Shown one piece after another: positions 27,320-35,945 of a stretch of DNA of 64,000 nucleotides. The stretch lies in NCBI RefSeq assembly GCF_050496765.1, contig NZ_JBNWEO010000013.1, forward strand, positions 620,001-684,000. Reading direction: 5' to 3'. The DNA comes from JAEVLT01 sp050496765. GTDB taxonomy: Bacteria; Bacillota; Bacilli; Bacillales; Cytobacillaceae. The notes under the pieces are model-generated. The model ran no database searches, was not told the origin of the DNA, and saw only the letters and a list, made by a program, of their open reading frames with translations. How positions within the stretch are numbered: position 1 is the stretch's first letter; the number at the start of each line of letters is the position of its first letter. Made by a program: the position numbers and the translations under genes.

Positions 27320-28923
27320 CTCAAGTTTCGGACACGATAAATAAACCTCAACACTTGGTATTAAAGGGATAATACCAATTATATTATCAAGCTACGCTTG
27401 TATTAAGCAACGGCTTTTGCAAATAGTCAGGTAACTTGTTGAAAAACCGATCAAAAAATTCGTTGATTTGTTCGTCAGTTAGAAGGTATTCTTCTGCCAT
27501 CGTGGAACCTACTAGTTCTAATATGGTCATCAATGCCTGCGTAAAACGAATATCTTCCATCTCATCACAGCACATATAGAAAAGTTGTCCAATGGTTCGA
27601 GGATCCTCTTCTTCCCGTACACTGAGTGACAACATCATATAACGCAGGAAAACGATGGTTGTATGCGCAGTCATAGAATCATAGCTGCGGCATTGGAATT
27701 CCTTTGCCAAACGCAAATTGGATTTGACCACCTTGAAAAAGCACTCGATTTCCCAGCGCTTGCCATAGATTCTTACCGCATCTTCTTCCGTATGTTCAAG
27801 GTTGGTTGTAAAAGGGCAAGCCACTTTTTGGAACGGTTGCGATCACGAACAAATACAATTCGTGCCTGAATCTCATTACCGTTTTCGTCTTCATGACCAA
27901 GACCGACAACAATGTTTGCGAGGATTTTGGCTCGCCCACGTTTCTTGTGAACCTTCTTGTAAAGCTGGTTCAATGTGTAAGACTCCCCTTCATAGGTGTA
28001 GTGAATTTTTGGTGAGCGTTTGACCATACAAACTGCATGCAGTGAGTAGTTTTTTACGATTTTTGATAGGATTGCTGGATAGGCGAACCAACTGTCAAAA
28101 AGAACCGTTTTCGCACCAAGTTTACTTGGATTGATGGAATCAAGAAGATCGAACATCGTCTCAGTGCTCTTTTTCGTAGCCTCTAGACGTCTACGGTAGC
28201 CAACCGTGCGCTTATCGATATTTGAATCGATTTCCTGGTAACGGTTTTTATCATTTTTTGAACTCAACAATGAAAAAGCAAGCGGCATAAAAGAAGCACC
28301 ATCTGCCCAGCCAAGCGTAAGCATACGGAATCCTTTGAAATACCTCCCAGTTGTGTGGTCCTTCACCTTGGCGAGCAATTCAACTGCTTTACTGCGATTG
28401 CGACTGAACAGAGAGTCATCAAATATGAGAACCCGATCGCGATTGTCAGAAGTTAACGGGAGTAGGAATTTCGCAACAAGGTACGAGCCAACGCTGGCTA
28501 GAAATTTACGCCAGTTGTATGTAGGATTTTTCAAGAGCTCATAGACAGTATCTTTTTCAAAATCCTTTGGAACACGGTCTGATTCAAGAGCTCTAGAAAA
28601 ATTCATTCCATGAAGAACAAGTGCGAAAATAAATTGCACGATTTGACGCGGTGTAACCCCCTTTTCCTTGCGAATATTGGCTTGATGCAGGAAGGTTCCA
28701 ATCTTTGCTTGTGTAAAAAACTGCAACATACGAGAATTAGGTTTTTCATTTCCATTAGAATTTGGTAAAATAGTAGCCATAGAAAACATCCTTTCTTTGC
28801 GTTGGTTGGTTACCTACATTTTACCAAAGAATAGGGTGTTTTTTATGTTTTTTGAATTTATAATTTCGTTTATTTGTTTATATATCAAGGGTTTGAGTAT
28901 GTTTTTTTACTCCGAAACTTGAG
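27320..28923 (-). mobile_element. IS4-family insertion sequence, 1604 bp
   Basis: Both ends carry the perfect 13-bp inverted repeat CTCAAGTTTCGGA. It is flanked by the 7-bp direct repeat TGAAAAA (27313-27319 and 28924-28930). The transposase lies on the minus strand. A 7-bp duplication with a YxxRxxxE pattern would fit the ISPepr1-like branch of IS4, but that subgroup call is tentative. Confidence 0.9.
27387..28789 (-). pseudogene. IS4-type DDE transposase, frameshifted
   Basis: Frame 1 (28789 to about 27820) has the first two catalytic Asp residues in LIFDDSLFSRN and VLFDSWFAYP. Frame 2 (27824 to 27387) has the third block YGKRWEIECFFKV with the catalytic Glu. They join at KWLAL/FTTNLEHTEED if one T is added to the four-T run near 27813-27816. 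As read, the protein is split, so the element may be immobile unless frameshifting occurs. Confidence 0.85.
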
Positions 28924-29687
28924 TGAAAAAAAAGAAACGCAAAAGATGTTAATGCAAACGGATAAACTATCCGCTATGGGCGAACTGGCAACAGGAATTG
29001 TCCACGAGATTCGCAATCCGTTAACCATTTTAAAAGGCTTTTTGGAATTATTAGCCCCCGAGACTACCAATAAAGGCAAGAATACATCTCCATCATGACA
29101 ACGGAATTGTTAAGGATCGAAGCAATCGCAAATGATCTATTATATTTTTCAAAGCCTCATAAAATAAACAAAAAATTGATCAATCTGGTTCCTTTAGTGA
29201 AGGAAGTTATTTATTTATTCGAAAGCCTAGCTTTTAAACGACATATTTCGATTAACTTTTCTTGTGACAACGAATACATAGCAATTGAATGTGATGAAGT
29301 ACAAATCAAACAAGCATTGATCAATTTTATTAAAAATGCGATTGAAGCGACTTCAACTAATGGAGAAGTTACAATTAAAATGGAAAAAGATTGTAACCAT
29401 AATATTGCCAAGATTTCCGTTTCTGATACTGGCTGTGGTATGACAGGCGATGAAATTCAGAAGCTTGGAACTTCTTTTTTTACAACAAAGGAAGATGGTA
29501 CAGGGTTGGGGATTTTTGTAACGTACACAATTATAAAAAATCACAATGGAACCATTGAAGTGAAAAGTGAAAAAGGACAAGGAACAACTTTTACCATTAC
29601 TTTACCCTTTGTCTCACAGTGAAAACTCATCCCTTTACAAGTTTTCGATCTTTCTATAAAATAAAAAGAAAATGAAAATGGATTTAT

Positions 29688-29717
29688 TGGAGGAGCCTGT
29701 CACCATAGGCTCCTCTT
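29688..29717 (+). terminator. Terminator after the broken kinase gene
   Basis: GAGGAGCCT pairs with AGGCTCCTC, followed by TTTGCCGTTTTT. Confidence 0.7.
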
Positions 29718-29800
29718 TGCCGTTTTTAGGGAAAAGCCGTATTATTTTTTAAAGAAAACGGAACCGTAAAACTAGAAAAGAAAGAAATGGGGTGGAATGC

Positions 29801-31081
29801 TTGTCAACACAAGCAATCATTGCAATAGGGGTATTTTTAGTCACATATGCCTTTATTGTCACAGAAAAACTTCATCGCACCATTGTGGCGATGACCGGTG
29901 GGATCCTGATGGTTTTGTTGGGAATCGTCGGCCAAGAAAAAGCGTTGGAGCATATTGATTTTAATACAATCGGTCTGTTGACAGGAATGATGATTATTGT
30001 CGCGATTACAGCGGAAACAGGATTATTCAATTTTATTGCGATCTGGGCCGCTAAAAAAGTGAAAGGCAGTCCGTTGAAAATCCTACTTGTCCTGGGTGTG
30101 ATCACAGCAGTTGGCTCAGCGTTTCTTGATAATGTGACAACCGTCCTACTGATGGTGCCGGTAACATTTAGCATCACAAGGCAATTGCGGGTCAATCCGA
30201 TTCCATTTTTGATTACCGAGATCATCGCTTCAAATATCGGCGGCACATCCACTTTAATTGGCGACCCGCCGAATATCATGATTGGCAGTGCTGTGAAAGA
30301 ATTAAGTTTCATGGATTTTATCAACAACTTAACAGCGATTTCCTTTTTCATCCTTTTAATCAACATCGCGATTCTAGCCTTTTTGTACCGCAAGCAGTTG
30401 CATACTTCTGAAGAATTAAAAGCCAGTTTAATGGATCTCGATGAAAAGGAAGAAATCGTCGACAAAAAGCTATTAATGAAATCACTGATAACGTTGTTTT
30501 TAACGATTTTAGGATTTTTCCTGCATCAGCTGCTTCACATAGAGTCCGCAACTGTTGCATTAGCCGGAGCTTTTTTATTGCTTTTATTGACTGGTGAAAA
30601 ATATTTAGATAAAGCATTTCATAAAGTGGAATGGACAACCATTTTCTTCTTTATTGGTCTGTTTGTCCTTGTTTCCGGTTTAATTGAAACAGGTATTATT
30701 TCCAAATTAGCTGAATATTCTATAACCCTTACAGGCGGCGATGTCAAATCCACTGCCATTCTCATTCTTTGGGTTAGTGCGATTGCCTCTGCCTTTATTG
30801 ATAACATTCCATTCGTTGCTACGATGATCCCAATGATTCAAGAAATGGGTTCACTAGGAATTACCAATTTGGATCCGCTTTGGTGGAGCCTTTCCCTTGG
30901 TGCCGATCTTGGCGGTAACGGCACATTGGTCGGAGCAAGCGCCAATGTCATTGTTGCTGGCCTGGCAGCAAAAGAGGGCTATTCAATATCGTTCGGGAAA
31001 TTCTTACTTGTGGCTTTTCCGTTAATGATCCTTTCAATTTTAATCTCAACTGCCTATGTGTACGTGCGATATTTAATGTAA
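29801..31081 (+). CDS. ArsB/NhaD-family ion transporter
   Basis: 426 aa from a TTG at 29801, with GGGGTGG 5 nt upstream; a GTG at 29792 is too close to that site. Hydrophobic segments span the length. Signatures are GSAFLDNVTTVLLMVPVT, NIGGTSTLIGDPPNIMIG and ASAFIDNIPFVATMIP, the duplicated helix-break motifs of this superfamily, with a hydrophilic loop about 205-225. It may export arsenite or exchange Na+/H+ or an organic anion. It is a second transporter of this type besides the one at 1-1051, and is followed by a coupled small gene. Confidence 0.88.
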   Translation: MSTQAIIAIGVFLVTYAFIVTEKLHRTIVAMTGGILMVLLGIVGQEKALEHIDFNTIGLLTGMMIIVAITAETGLFNFIAIWAAKKVKGSPLKILLVLGVITAVGSAFLDNVTTVLLMVPVTFSITRQLRVNPIPFLITEIIASNIGGTSTLIGDPPNIMIGSAVKELSFMDFINNLTAISFFILLINIAILAFLYRKQLHTSEELKASLMDLDEKEEIVDKKLLMKSLITLFLTILGFFLHQLLHIESATVALAGAFLLLLLTGEKYLDKAFHKVEWTTIFFFIGLFVLVSGLIETGIISKLAEYSITLTGGDVKSTAILILWVSAIASAFIDNIPFVATMIPMIQEMGSLGITNLDPLWWSLSLGADLGGNGTLVGASANVIVAGLAAKEGYSISFGKFLLVAFPLMILSILISTAYVYVRYLM

Positions 31082-31096
31082 AGGGAGATGGAGCCT

Positions 31097-31375
31097 TTGA
31101 AATTAACCTACAAATTCAATGAAGATGTCATGAAATTAACCGAAGCAAAAAATGGCGCGGATATCGAATTCAATATTACCTTTTTGACAAATGAATTTAA
31201 ACCGCAAATTGAAAAAGTTGAAAAACATTTCAGCGAGAATCAGGTTATTACGGATGTACTCGTGTATGCACATAAAAACCATCATTACCAAATTATCGTC
31301 CGGAAAGATTTTTACGACGAGTTTATTATCGAATTATTTAAACATCGCCTGCTGCTGGAAGTGAAATGGGTATAA
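31097..31375 (+). CDS. Small conserved-looking protein coupled to ArsB/NhaD transporter
   Basis: 92 aa from a TTG at 31097; an ATG at 31088 overlaps the GGGAG ribosome site. No membrane segment or signal peptide. The predicted alpha/beta pattern ends in KHRLLLEVKWV. Its 15-nt distance from the transporter stop suggests co-translation and a soluble accessory role. I do not recognise the family. Confidence 0.7.
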   Translation: MKLTYKFNEDVMKLTEAKNGADIEFNITFLTNEFKPQIEKVEKHFSENQVITDVLVYAHKNHHYQIIVRKDFYDEFIIELFKHRLLLEVKWV

Positions 31376-31411
31376 AAAATGGCCGCCTGCTTTAATGGGC
31401 GGCCGTTTTTT
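31375..31411. terminator. Bidirectional terminator
   Basis: ATGGCCGCC pairs with GGGCGGCCG across a 9-10 nt loop, with A-run and T-run flanks. It ends the plus-strand transporter operon and can end the minus-strand alpha-galactosidase transcript. Confidence 0.85.
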
Positions 31412-31487
31412 ATGATCGTTGCTTCTTCTTTGCTCGTGTGGCAGGTTTCCATTTTTCAGTATATTGAGGTTGCTCGACCCTTCACCA

Positions 31488-33674
31488 TTAAACTCTCTTA
31501 AACCTCCACAACAGGCTGTGGAAATCTCCCCTAACACGCGGGATCGCTATCCCCGTATACAGTAATTCGTCACCGCCATAAACTTTATCTGTACCGATCT
31601 CTTGATAACCACAATCTGGATTTAACCCTTTTAGACGCAAAGTAGCAAGTGGCGCGTTTGGTTCTGCCAAAACCTGATACCAAAAGACAACAGCCTCGGA
31701 CTGATCCTCAGTGACAAACATCCATGCCGCCAGATTGCCCTCAAATGGACTAAGCAAGCGGTAAAAATCACCAAACTGAACAAGCACCCGTATGTCCTTG
31801 TACAACTGAACCTGTTCTTTGATTTGCACGCTTTCTTTCGCTGTTAATTTTGTTAAATCCAGCTCATAGCCAAAATTTCCTGACATCGCGACATGCCCGC
31901 GCAATTCGAATGAAGTGTCGCGATGCATTTGATGGTTGGGAACAGCGGAAACATGCGCCCCCATGGTGATCGCCGGATAAACAATGCTTGTTCCGTATTG
32001 AATTTTCAACCGGGAAACCGCATCCGTATTGTCACTTGTCCAGACTTGCGGCATGTAATAAAGCATTCCAGGATCAAATCGCCCGCCTCCACCAGAACAG
32101 CTTTCAAACAGCACATCCGGAAACCGAGAAGTAATTTCCTCCAAAACATAATAGAGGCCAAGCATATACCGATGGGCCGTTTCTCGCTGGCGTTCAGGCG
32201 GCAATGCTGCTGAGCCGATTTCGGTCATATGGCGGTTCATATCCCATTTGACATAAGTTATCGGTGCGCTTGCTAAAATTTTTGTAACAGCCCCGATAAT
32301 AAAATCGCAAACCTCTTTTCTTGATAAATCGAGTACGAGCTGGTTCCTGCCCTCAGATCGGTTACGATCCGGTACATGCAAACACCAGTCGGGGTGCTGG
32401 CGGTAAAGCTTGCTGTCAACAGAAACCATTTCCGGTTCAAACCAAAGGCCGAATTCCATCCCCAATTTTCTAACCCGGCCGGCCAGATCCTTTAGCCCCC
32501 TCGGCAGCTTGTGCGTATTCACTTCCCAGTCCCCAAGAGAACTTTTATCATTGTCTCTTTTGCCAAACCAGCCATCATCCAGCACCAATAATTCAATCCC
32601 GGCTTCTTTTCCCGCTTTGGCTATTTCAATGATTTTCTCGGCAGTAAACTTCATATACGTAGCTTCCCAATTATTGACTAAAATCGGCCGAAGCAAATCA
32701 CGATGGGTTCCGCGGCATAAGCGGGTGCGGTATTGTCTATGATACGTCCGGCTCATTCCTCCCAATCCCTCATGCGAATACACCAAAACCGCTTCCGGCG
32801 TTTGAAAAAAATCACCTGGTTCCAAGTACCAGCTAAAATCAAATGGATTGATTCCAATTAATGCTCTTGTGGTATGAAATTGATCGACTTCCACTTGTGC
32901 GGTGAAATTTCCGCTATAAACAAGATTGAAGCCGTATACTTCACCGTGGTCTTCATCAGCATTTTTTCTCATTAGCACCATAAATGGATTTTGTTGGTGG
33001 CTGCTTGCACCTCTTCTGCTTTCGATTCCCTGAATGCCGGGAACAATGCTCCGCTTTACAACATTCCGTTCATTTATGTGGGCACCGTAAAGAGTTAATA
33101 GATCAAACTGATCATCGCGAAAATCAATACTTGCACTAAGGGCTCGGAGAATTTTTATCGGTTGGCTGCCATGATTTTGCAAGCGTACGGACCGGGTAAT
33201 AACATTGTCATGTTCAAAAACCGTATACATCAAAATGACTCTTAGGCCGATCAGCGAATCCTCTAACGTAATTTCCACTGTTTCAGCTTCCCGCTCGTCT
33301 TCCACATATGTGGCAGGCAACCCGGAAAGCTGTGGTTTGCCGCGATAAATTTCGTATTTTTGATAGCGAAGGTCTGTAATCGTTGCCCCGTTTTCCAATT
33401 GAATTTGATAGGCAGGTGCGCGAAAATCCGTGTTACCGTAAGCCGGATATTCTTGAGGCAGCGTATCAAGAGAAAACGTCCGGTCGGAAGGATCCGGATT
33501 GGGGGAAAAGCTCCGGCCCACAAATCGAATCGGATTGCTGCCACTGTACGTTTTAATTTTCCTCCCCCAATACAAATGGGCCAAATAACCATCTCTTACA
33601 ATTTGCAGACAATAGCTTGTATCTTTCCCCTGCAAATGAAACACTCGCTCACCGGCATCAACAATTATTCCCAT
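31488..33674 (-). CDS. Alpha-galactosidase, GH36
   Basis: 728 aa, the usual length for bacterial GH36. It hydrolyses terminal alpha-1,6-galactose from melibiose and raffinose-family sugars. The nucleophile Asp is in YVKWDMNR, the acid/base Asp in WTSDNTDA, and the substrate loop is LFESCSGGGGRFD. LLVLDDGWFGKRDND and NNWEATYM are further family blocks. No signal peptide: cytoplasmic. Start at the ATG 33674, with GGGGAGGG upstream. Last gene in the minus-strand alpha-glucoside and galactoside cluster, with its own upstream terminator. Confidence 0.94.
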   Translation of the reverse strand: MGIIVDAGERVFHLQGKDTSYCLQIVRDGYLAHLYWGRKIKTYSGSNPIRFVGRSFSPNPDPSDRTFSLDTLPQEYPAYGNTDFRAPAYQIQLENGATITDLRYQKYEIYRGKPQLSGLPATYVEDEREAETVEITLEDSLIGLRVILMYTVFEHDNVITRSVRLQNHGSQPIKILRALSASIDFRDDQFDLLTLYGAHINERNVVKRSIVPGIQGIESRRGASSHQQNPFMVLMRKNADEDHGEVYGFNLVYSGNFTAQVEVDQFHTTRALIGINPFDFSWYLEPGDFFQTPEAVLVYSHEGLGGMSRTYHRQYRTRLCRGTHRDLLRPILVNNWEATYMKFTAEKIIEIAKAGKEAGIELLVLDDGWFGKRDNDKSSLGDWEVNTHKLPRGLKDLAGRVRKLGMEFGLWFEPEMVSVDSKLYRQHPDWCLHVPDRNRSEGRNQLVLDLSRKEVCDFIIGAVTKILASAPITYVKWDMNRHMTEIGSAALPPERQRETAHRYMLGLYYVLEEITSRFPDVLFESCSGGGGRFDPGMLYYMPQVWTSDNTDAVSRLKIQYGTSIVYPAITMGAHVSAVPNHQMHRDTSFELRGHVAMSGNFGYELDLTKLTAKESVQIKEQVQLYKDIRVLVQFGDFYRLLSPFEGNLAAWMFVTEDQSEAVVFWYQVLAEPNAPLATLRLKGLNPDCGYQEIGTDKVYGGDELLYTGIAIPRVRGDFHSLLWRFKRV

Positions 33675-33832
33675 TTTCAACCCTCCCCGGGTAAAAGTTG
33701 TCTATCAATGATTTAGAATGTTTTTCGAAATACCGTCACCAGCCGTTCAATCCTCTTTATCTACTGTATGAGAATTTGCAGGTTTTTTATGCTAATCTCC
33801 AAATTTCTGGAACGCTTTCTGGTTTGCTTATG

Positions 33833-33868
33833 TAAAAAAAGAACCGACTTTTTAGTCGGTTCTTTTTA
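33833..33868 (-). terminator. Terminator of the first GH13 gene
   Basis: AAAGAACCGAC pairs with GTCGGTTCTTTTT across a 6-nt loop, just past the stop at 33879. Confidence 0.85.
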
Positions 33869-33878
33869 GCAAAACGGT

Positions 33879-35567
33879 TTAGTTTTTAAAACGGTAGACG
33901 CGTGCTTCGTACGGCCGCAAGGAAAGTTGTTGGATCCTTTCTTCCGCATCAACCGGGTAATTGCTGATTAATAGCTCTTTCGTTGAATCATCCATTTCCC
34001 GTGGCAGGGTAAACTCAGGCTGCTCGCTCGAGAAGTTGCAAATGACAAGCAATTGCTCGTTGCCAAGCGTTCTTGTGAAAGCATAAATCTGCTCATCATC
34101 TGCTAAAAGCAGTTCATATCGTCCGTACACAATGATGTCATGCTGTTTACGCAGCTCGATCAACTTTTTATAAAAATAAAAAACGGAATTCGGATCGGCA
34201 ACTTGTTTTTTCGCGTTGATTTGCGGGTAGTTCGGATTGACTTCAATCCATGGCGTACCTGTTGTGAAACCGGCATTTGCACTATCATCCCATTGGAACG
34301 GCGTGCGCGCATTGTCCCGGCCGCGGGCATGGATCACTTTTAAAAATTCATTTGGATCAACGCCATATTCATGGACATATTCATTGTACGCATTCAATGA
34401 CTCAATATCTTTATATTGATCAATGGACTCAAAGCGGACATTGGTCATCCCAAGTTCTTCTCCTTGATAAATGTAAGGAGTTCCTTTCATCATATGGAGG
34501 CAAGTTGCCAGCATTTTCGCGGAAATTTCGCGATATTCTTCAGAATCATTGCCAAAGCGGGAAACAACACGCGGTTGATCGTGGTTATCCCAGTACAAGC
34601 TGTTCCAGCCGTCCTCTTCCAGCTCTGTTTGCCAGTTTGAAAGAATTCTTTTTAAATCCGTTAATTTCCAAGGCTGGTTGCTCCACTTGCCTTCAGGGCC
34701 ATCACCTACTCCCATGTGTTCAAATTGAAACACCATATTTAATTCGCCGCGTTCAGATCCAGTGTACAATTTCGCATCCTCCGGCGTGACTCCCGGGGTT
34801 TCACCAACTGTTATAATATCGTACTTCGACAGCACTTCCCGGTTCATCTCTTGTAGAAACTCATGGATTCTCGGTCCGTTTAAAAAATAAGGGCCGCCAT
34901 TGCCATACTTTTTCCCATCAGCCACTTCCCCGTCAGGATAACGCTGATCTTTTGAAATCATATTGATAACATCCATCCGGAAACCGTCGATACCTTTATC
35001 AAGCCACGACGTCATCATATCGTATACTTCACGGCGGAGCTTAGGATTTTCCCAGTTCAAGTCTGGCTGTTTTTTGCTAAAAAGATGTAGGTAGTATTCG
35101 TCTGTTGTTTCATCGTATTGCCAAACCGAGCCCTTAAATGCGGCTTCCCAATTCGTCGGCTCCTGCCTGTCTTTGCCAGGTTTCCAAATATAATAATCCC
35201 GTTTTGGATTGTCTTTTGAAGATCGCGATTCAATAAACCATTGATGCTCATCCGATGAGTGATTGACAACCAAGTCCATCATAATTTTAATTCCGCGCTT
35301 ATGGGCTTCTTCCAGCATTTCATCAAAATCTTCCATTGTTCCAAAGTCATCCATAATATCGCGGTAATCGGAAATATCATAGCCATTGTCATCATTTGGC
35401 GACTTGTACACTGGTGACAGCCAGATCACATCAATGCCAAGTTCCTGAAGATAATCAAGCTTTGAGGTAATTCCTTTGATATCGCCAATTCCATCGCCAT
35501 TGGCATCCATAAAACTTCTTGGGTAAATTTGATAGACAACACTTTCTTTCCACCATGCACGTTCCAT
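33879..35567 (-). CDS. Oligo-1,6-glucosidase/alpha-glucosidase, GH13
   Basis: 562 aa, the size of Bacillus MalL. The (beta/alpha)8 barrel has nucleophile Asp in GFRMDVINM, acid Glu in TVGETPGV, and the transition-state Asp in NHDQPR. Val directly after the nucleophile is the residue associated with alpha-1,6 (isomaltose) specificity in this family. No signal peptide, so it acts on imported oligosaccharides. GGAGG stands 9 nt before the ATG. A paralogue lies just upstream, across the 21-bp repeat array. Confidence 0.93.
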   Translation of the reverse strand: MERAWWKESVVYQIYPRSFMDANGDGIGDIKGITSKLDYLQELGIDVIWLSPVYKSPNDDNGYDISDYRDIMDDFGTMEDFDEMLEEAHKRGIKIMMDLVVNHSSDEHQWFIESRSSKDNPKRDYYIWKPGKDRQEPTNWEAAFKGSVWQYDETTDEYYLHLFSKKQPDLNWENPKLRREVYDMMTSWLDKGIDGFRMDVINMISKDQRYPDGEVADGKKYGNGGPYFLNGPRIHEFLQEMNREVLSKYDIITVGETPGVTPEDAKLYTGSERGELNMVFQFEHMGVGDGPEGKWSNQPWKLTDLKRILSNWQTELEEDGWNSLYWDNHDQPRVVSRFGNDSEEYREISAKMLATCLHMMKGTPYIYQGEELGMTNVRFESIDQYKDIESLNAYNEYVHEYGVDPNEFLKVIHARGRDNARTPFQWDDSANAGFTTGTPWIEVNPNYPQINAKKQVADPNSVFYFYKKLIELRKQHDIIVYGRYELLLADDEQIYAFTRTLGNEQLLVICNFSSEQPEFTLPREMDDSTKELLISNYPVDAEERIQQLSLRPYEARVYRFKN

Positions 35568-35618
35568 CTGCTAAAACCTCCAGTTTTTTATATAGATTTG
35601 TAGAATGGCACTGAAAAA

Positions 35619-35891
35619 CGTCGAATCCGGCTTGAATTGCGTCGAATCCAACTCTAACTGCGTCGAATTCCGCTTCAATCGCGTCGAATCCGAACTCAAT
35701 CGCGTCGAATCCCGCTTCAATCACGTCGAATCCGAACTCAATCGCGTCGAATTCCGCTTCAATCACGTCGAATCCGTTCTCAATCGCGTCGAATTCCGCT
35801 TCAATTGCGTCGAATCCAATCTGATTCGCGTCGAATCCCGCTTCAATTGCGTCGAATCCGGTCCAAATCACGTCGAATCCGAACTCAATCG
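35619..35891. repeat. Tandem array of 13 units of 21 bp
   Basis: Each unit begins CGTCGAATCC or CGTCGAATTC and ends with an 11-base variable part. From unit 3 to unit 11 the variable part alternates between CGCTTCAATYR and other forms, giving a 42-bp higher-order period. A degenerate 14th unit starts at 35892. Because 21 is divisible by 3, several frames stay open on both strands, but no ribosome site or plausible protein is seen. It fills almost the whole 378-nt gap between the two GH13 genes. Confidence 0.9.
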
Positions 35892-35945
35892 CGGTCAATC
35901 CGATCCACAAAACCCGGCCAATTCCCTTCCTTGAGCCACATTCCT

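Larger units (their letters stand above)
26951..29622 (+). pseudogene. PAS sensor histidine kinase, broken by an IS and a frameshift
   Basis: Pieces: 26951-27319 (start TTG or ATA region, PAS domain ending ILQDLTEK), 28931-29078 (H box GELATGIVHEIRNPLTILKGF) and 29077-29622 (N box NFIKNAIEA, G boxes DTGCGMTGDE and GTGLGIFVTY). Removing bases 27320-28930 (IS plus one 7-bp duplicate) restores an in-frame DLTEKKETQKML. A second lesion, one missing base near 29077, shifts KGFLELLAPETTNKG away from QEYISIMTTELLRI. The intact ancestor was a soluble Kin-type kinase of about 350 aa. The ATPase part may still be translated from 29095, but without the PAS domain. Confidence 0.88.

Noticed and set aside
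27805..27825. Programmed frameshift in the IS4 transposase
   Set aside because: No canonical slippery heptamer is present and IS4 transposases are normally single-frame; an indel is more likely.
34277..34789. Plus-strand 170-codon frame over the GH13 gene
   Set aside because: Antisense shadow; the minus frame has catalytic Asp, Glu and Asp motifs.
35619..35891. CRISPR array
   Set aside because: The 11-base variable parts recur among units and are too short for spacers, and no cas genes are present.
35605..35934. Proteins of RVESELN and DAIEAGF repeats on opposite strands
   Set aside because: They arise because a 21-bp DNA repeat keeps frames open on both strands; no ribosome site or start context supports either.
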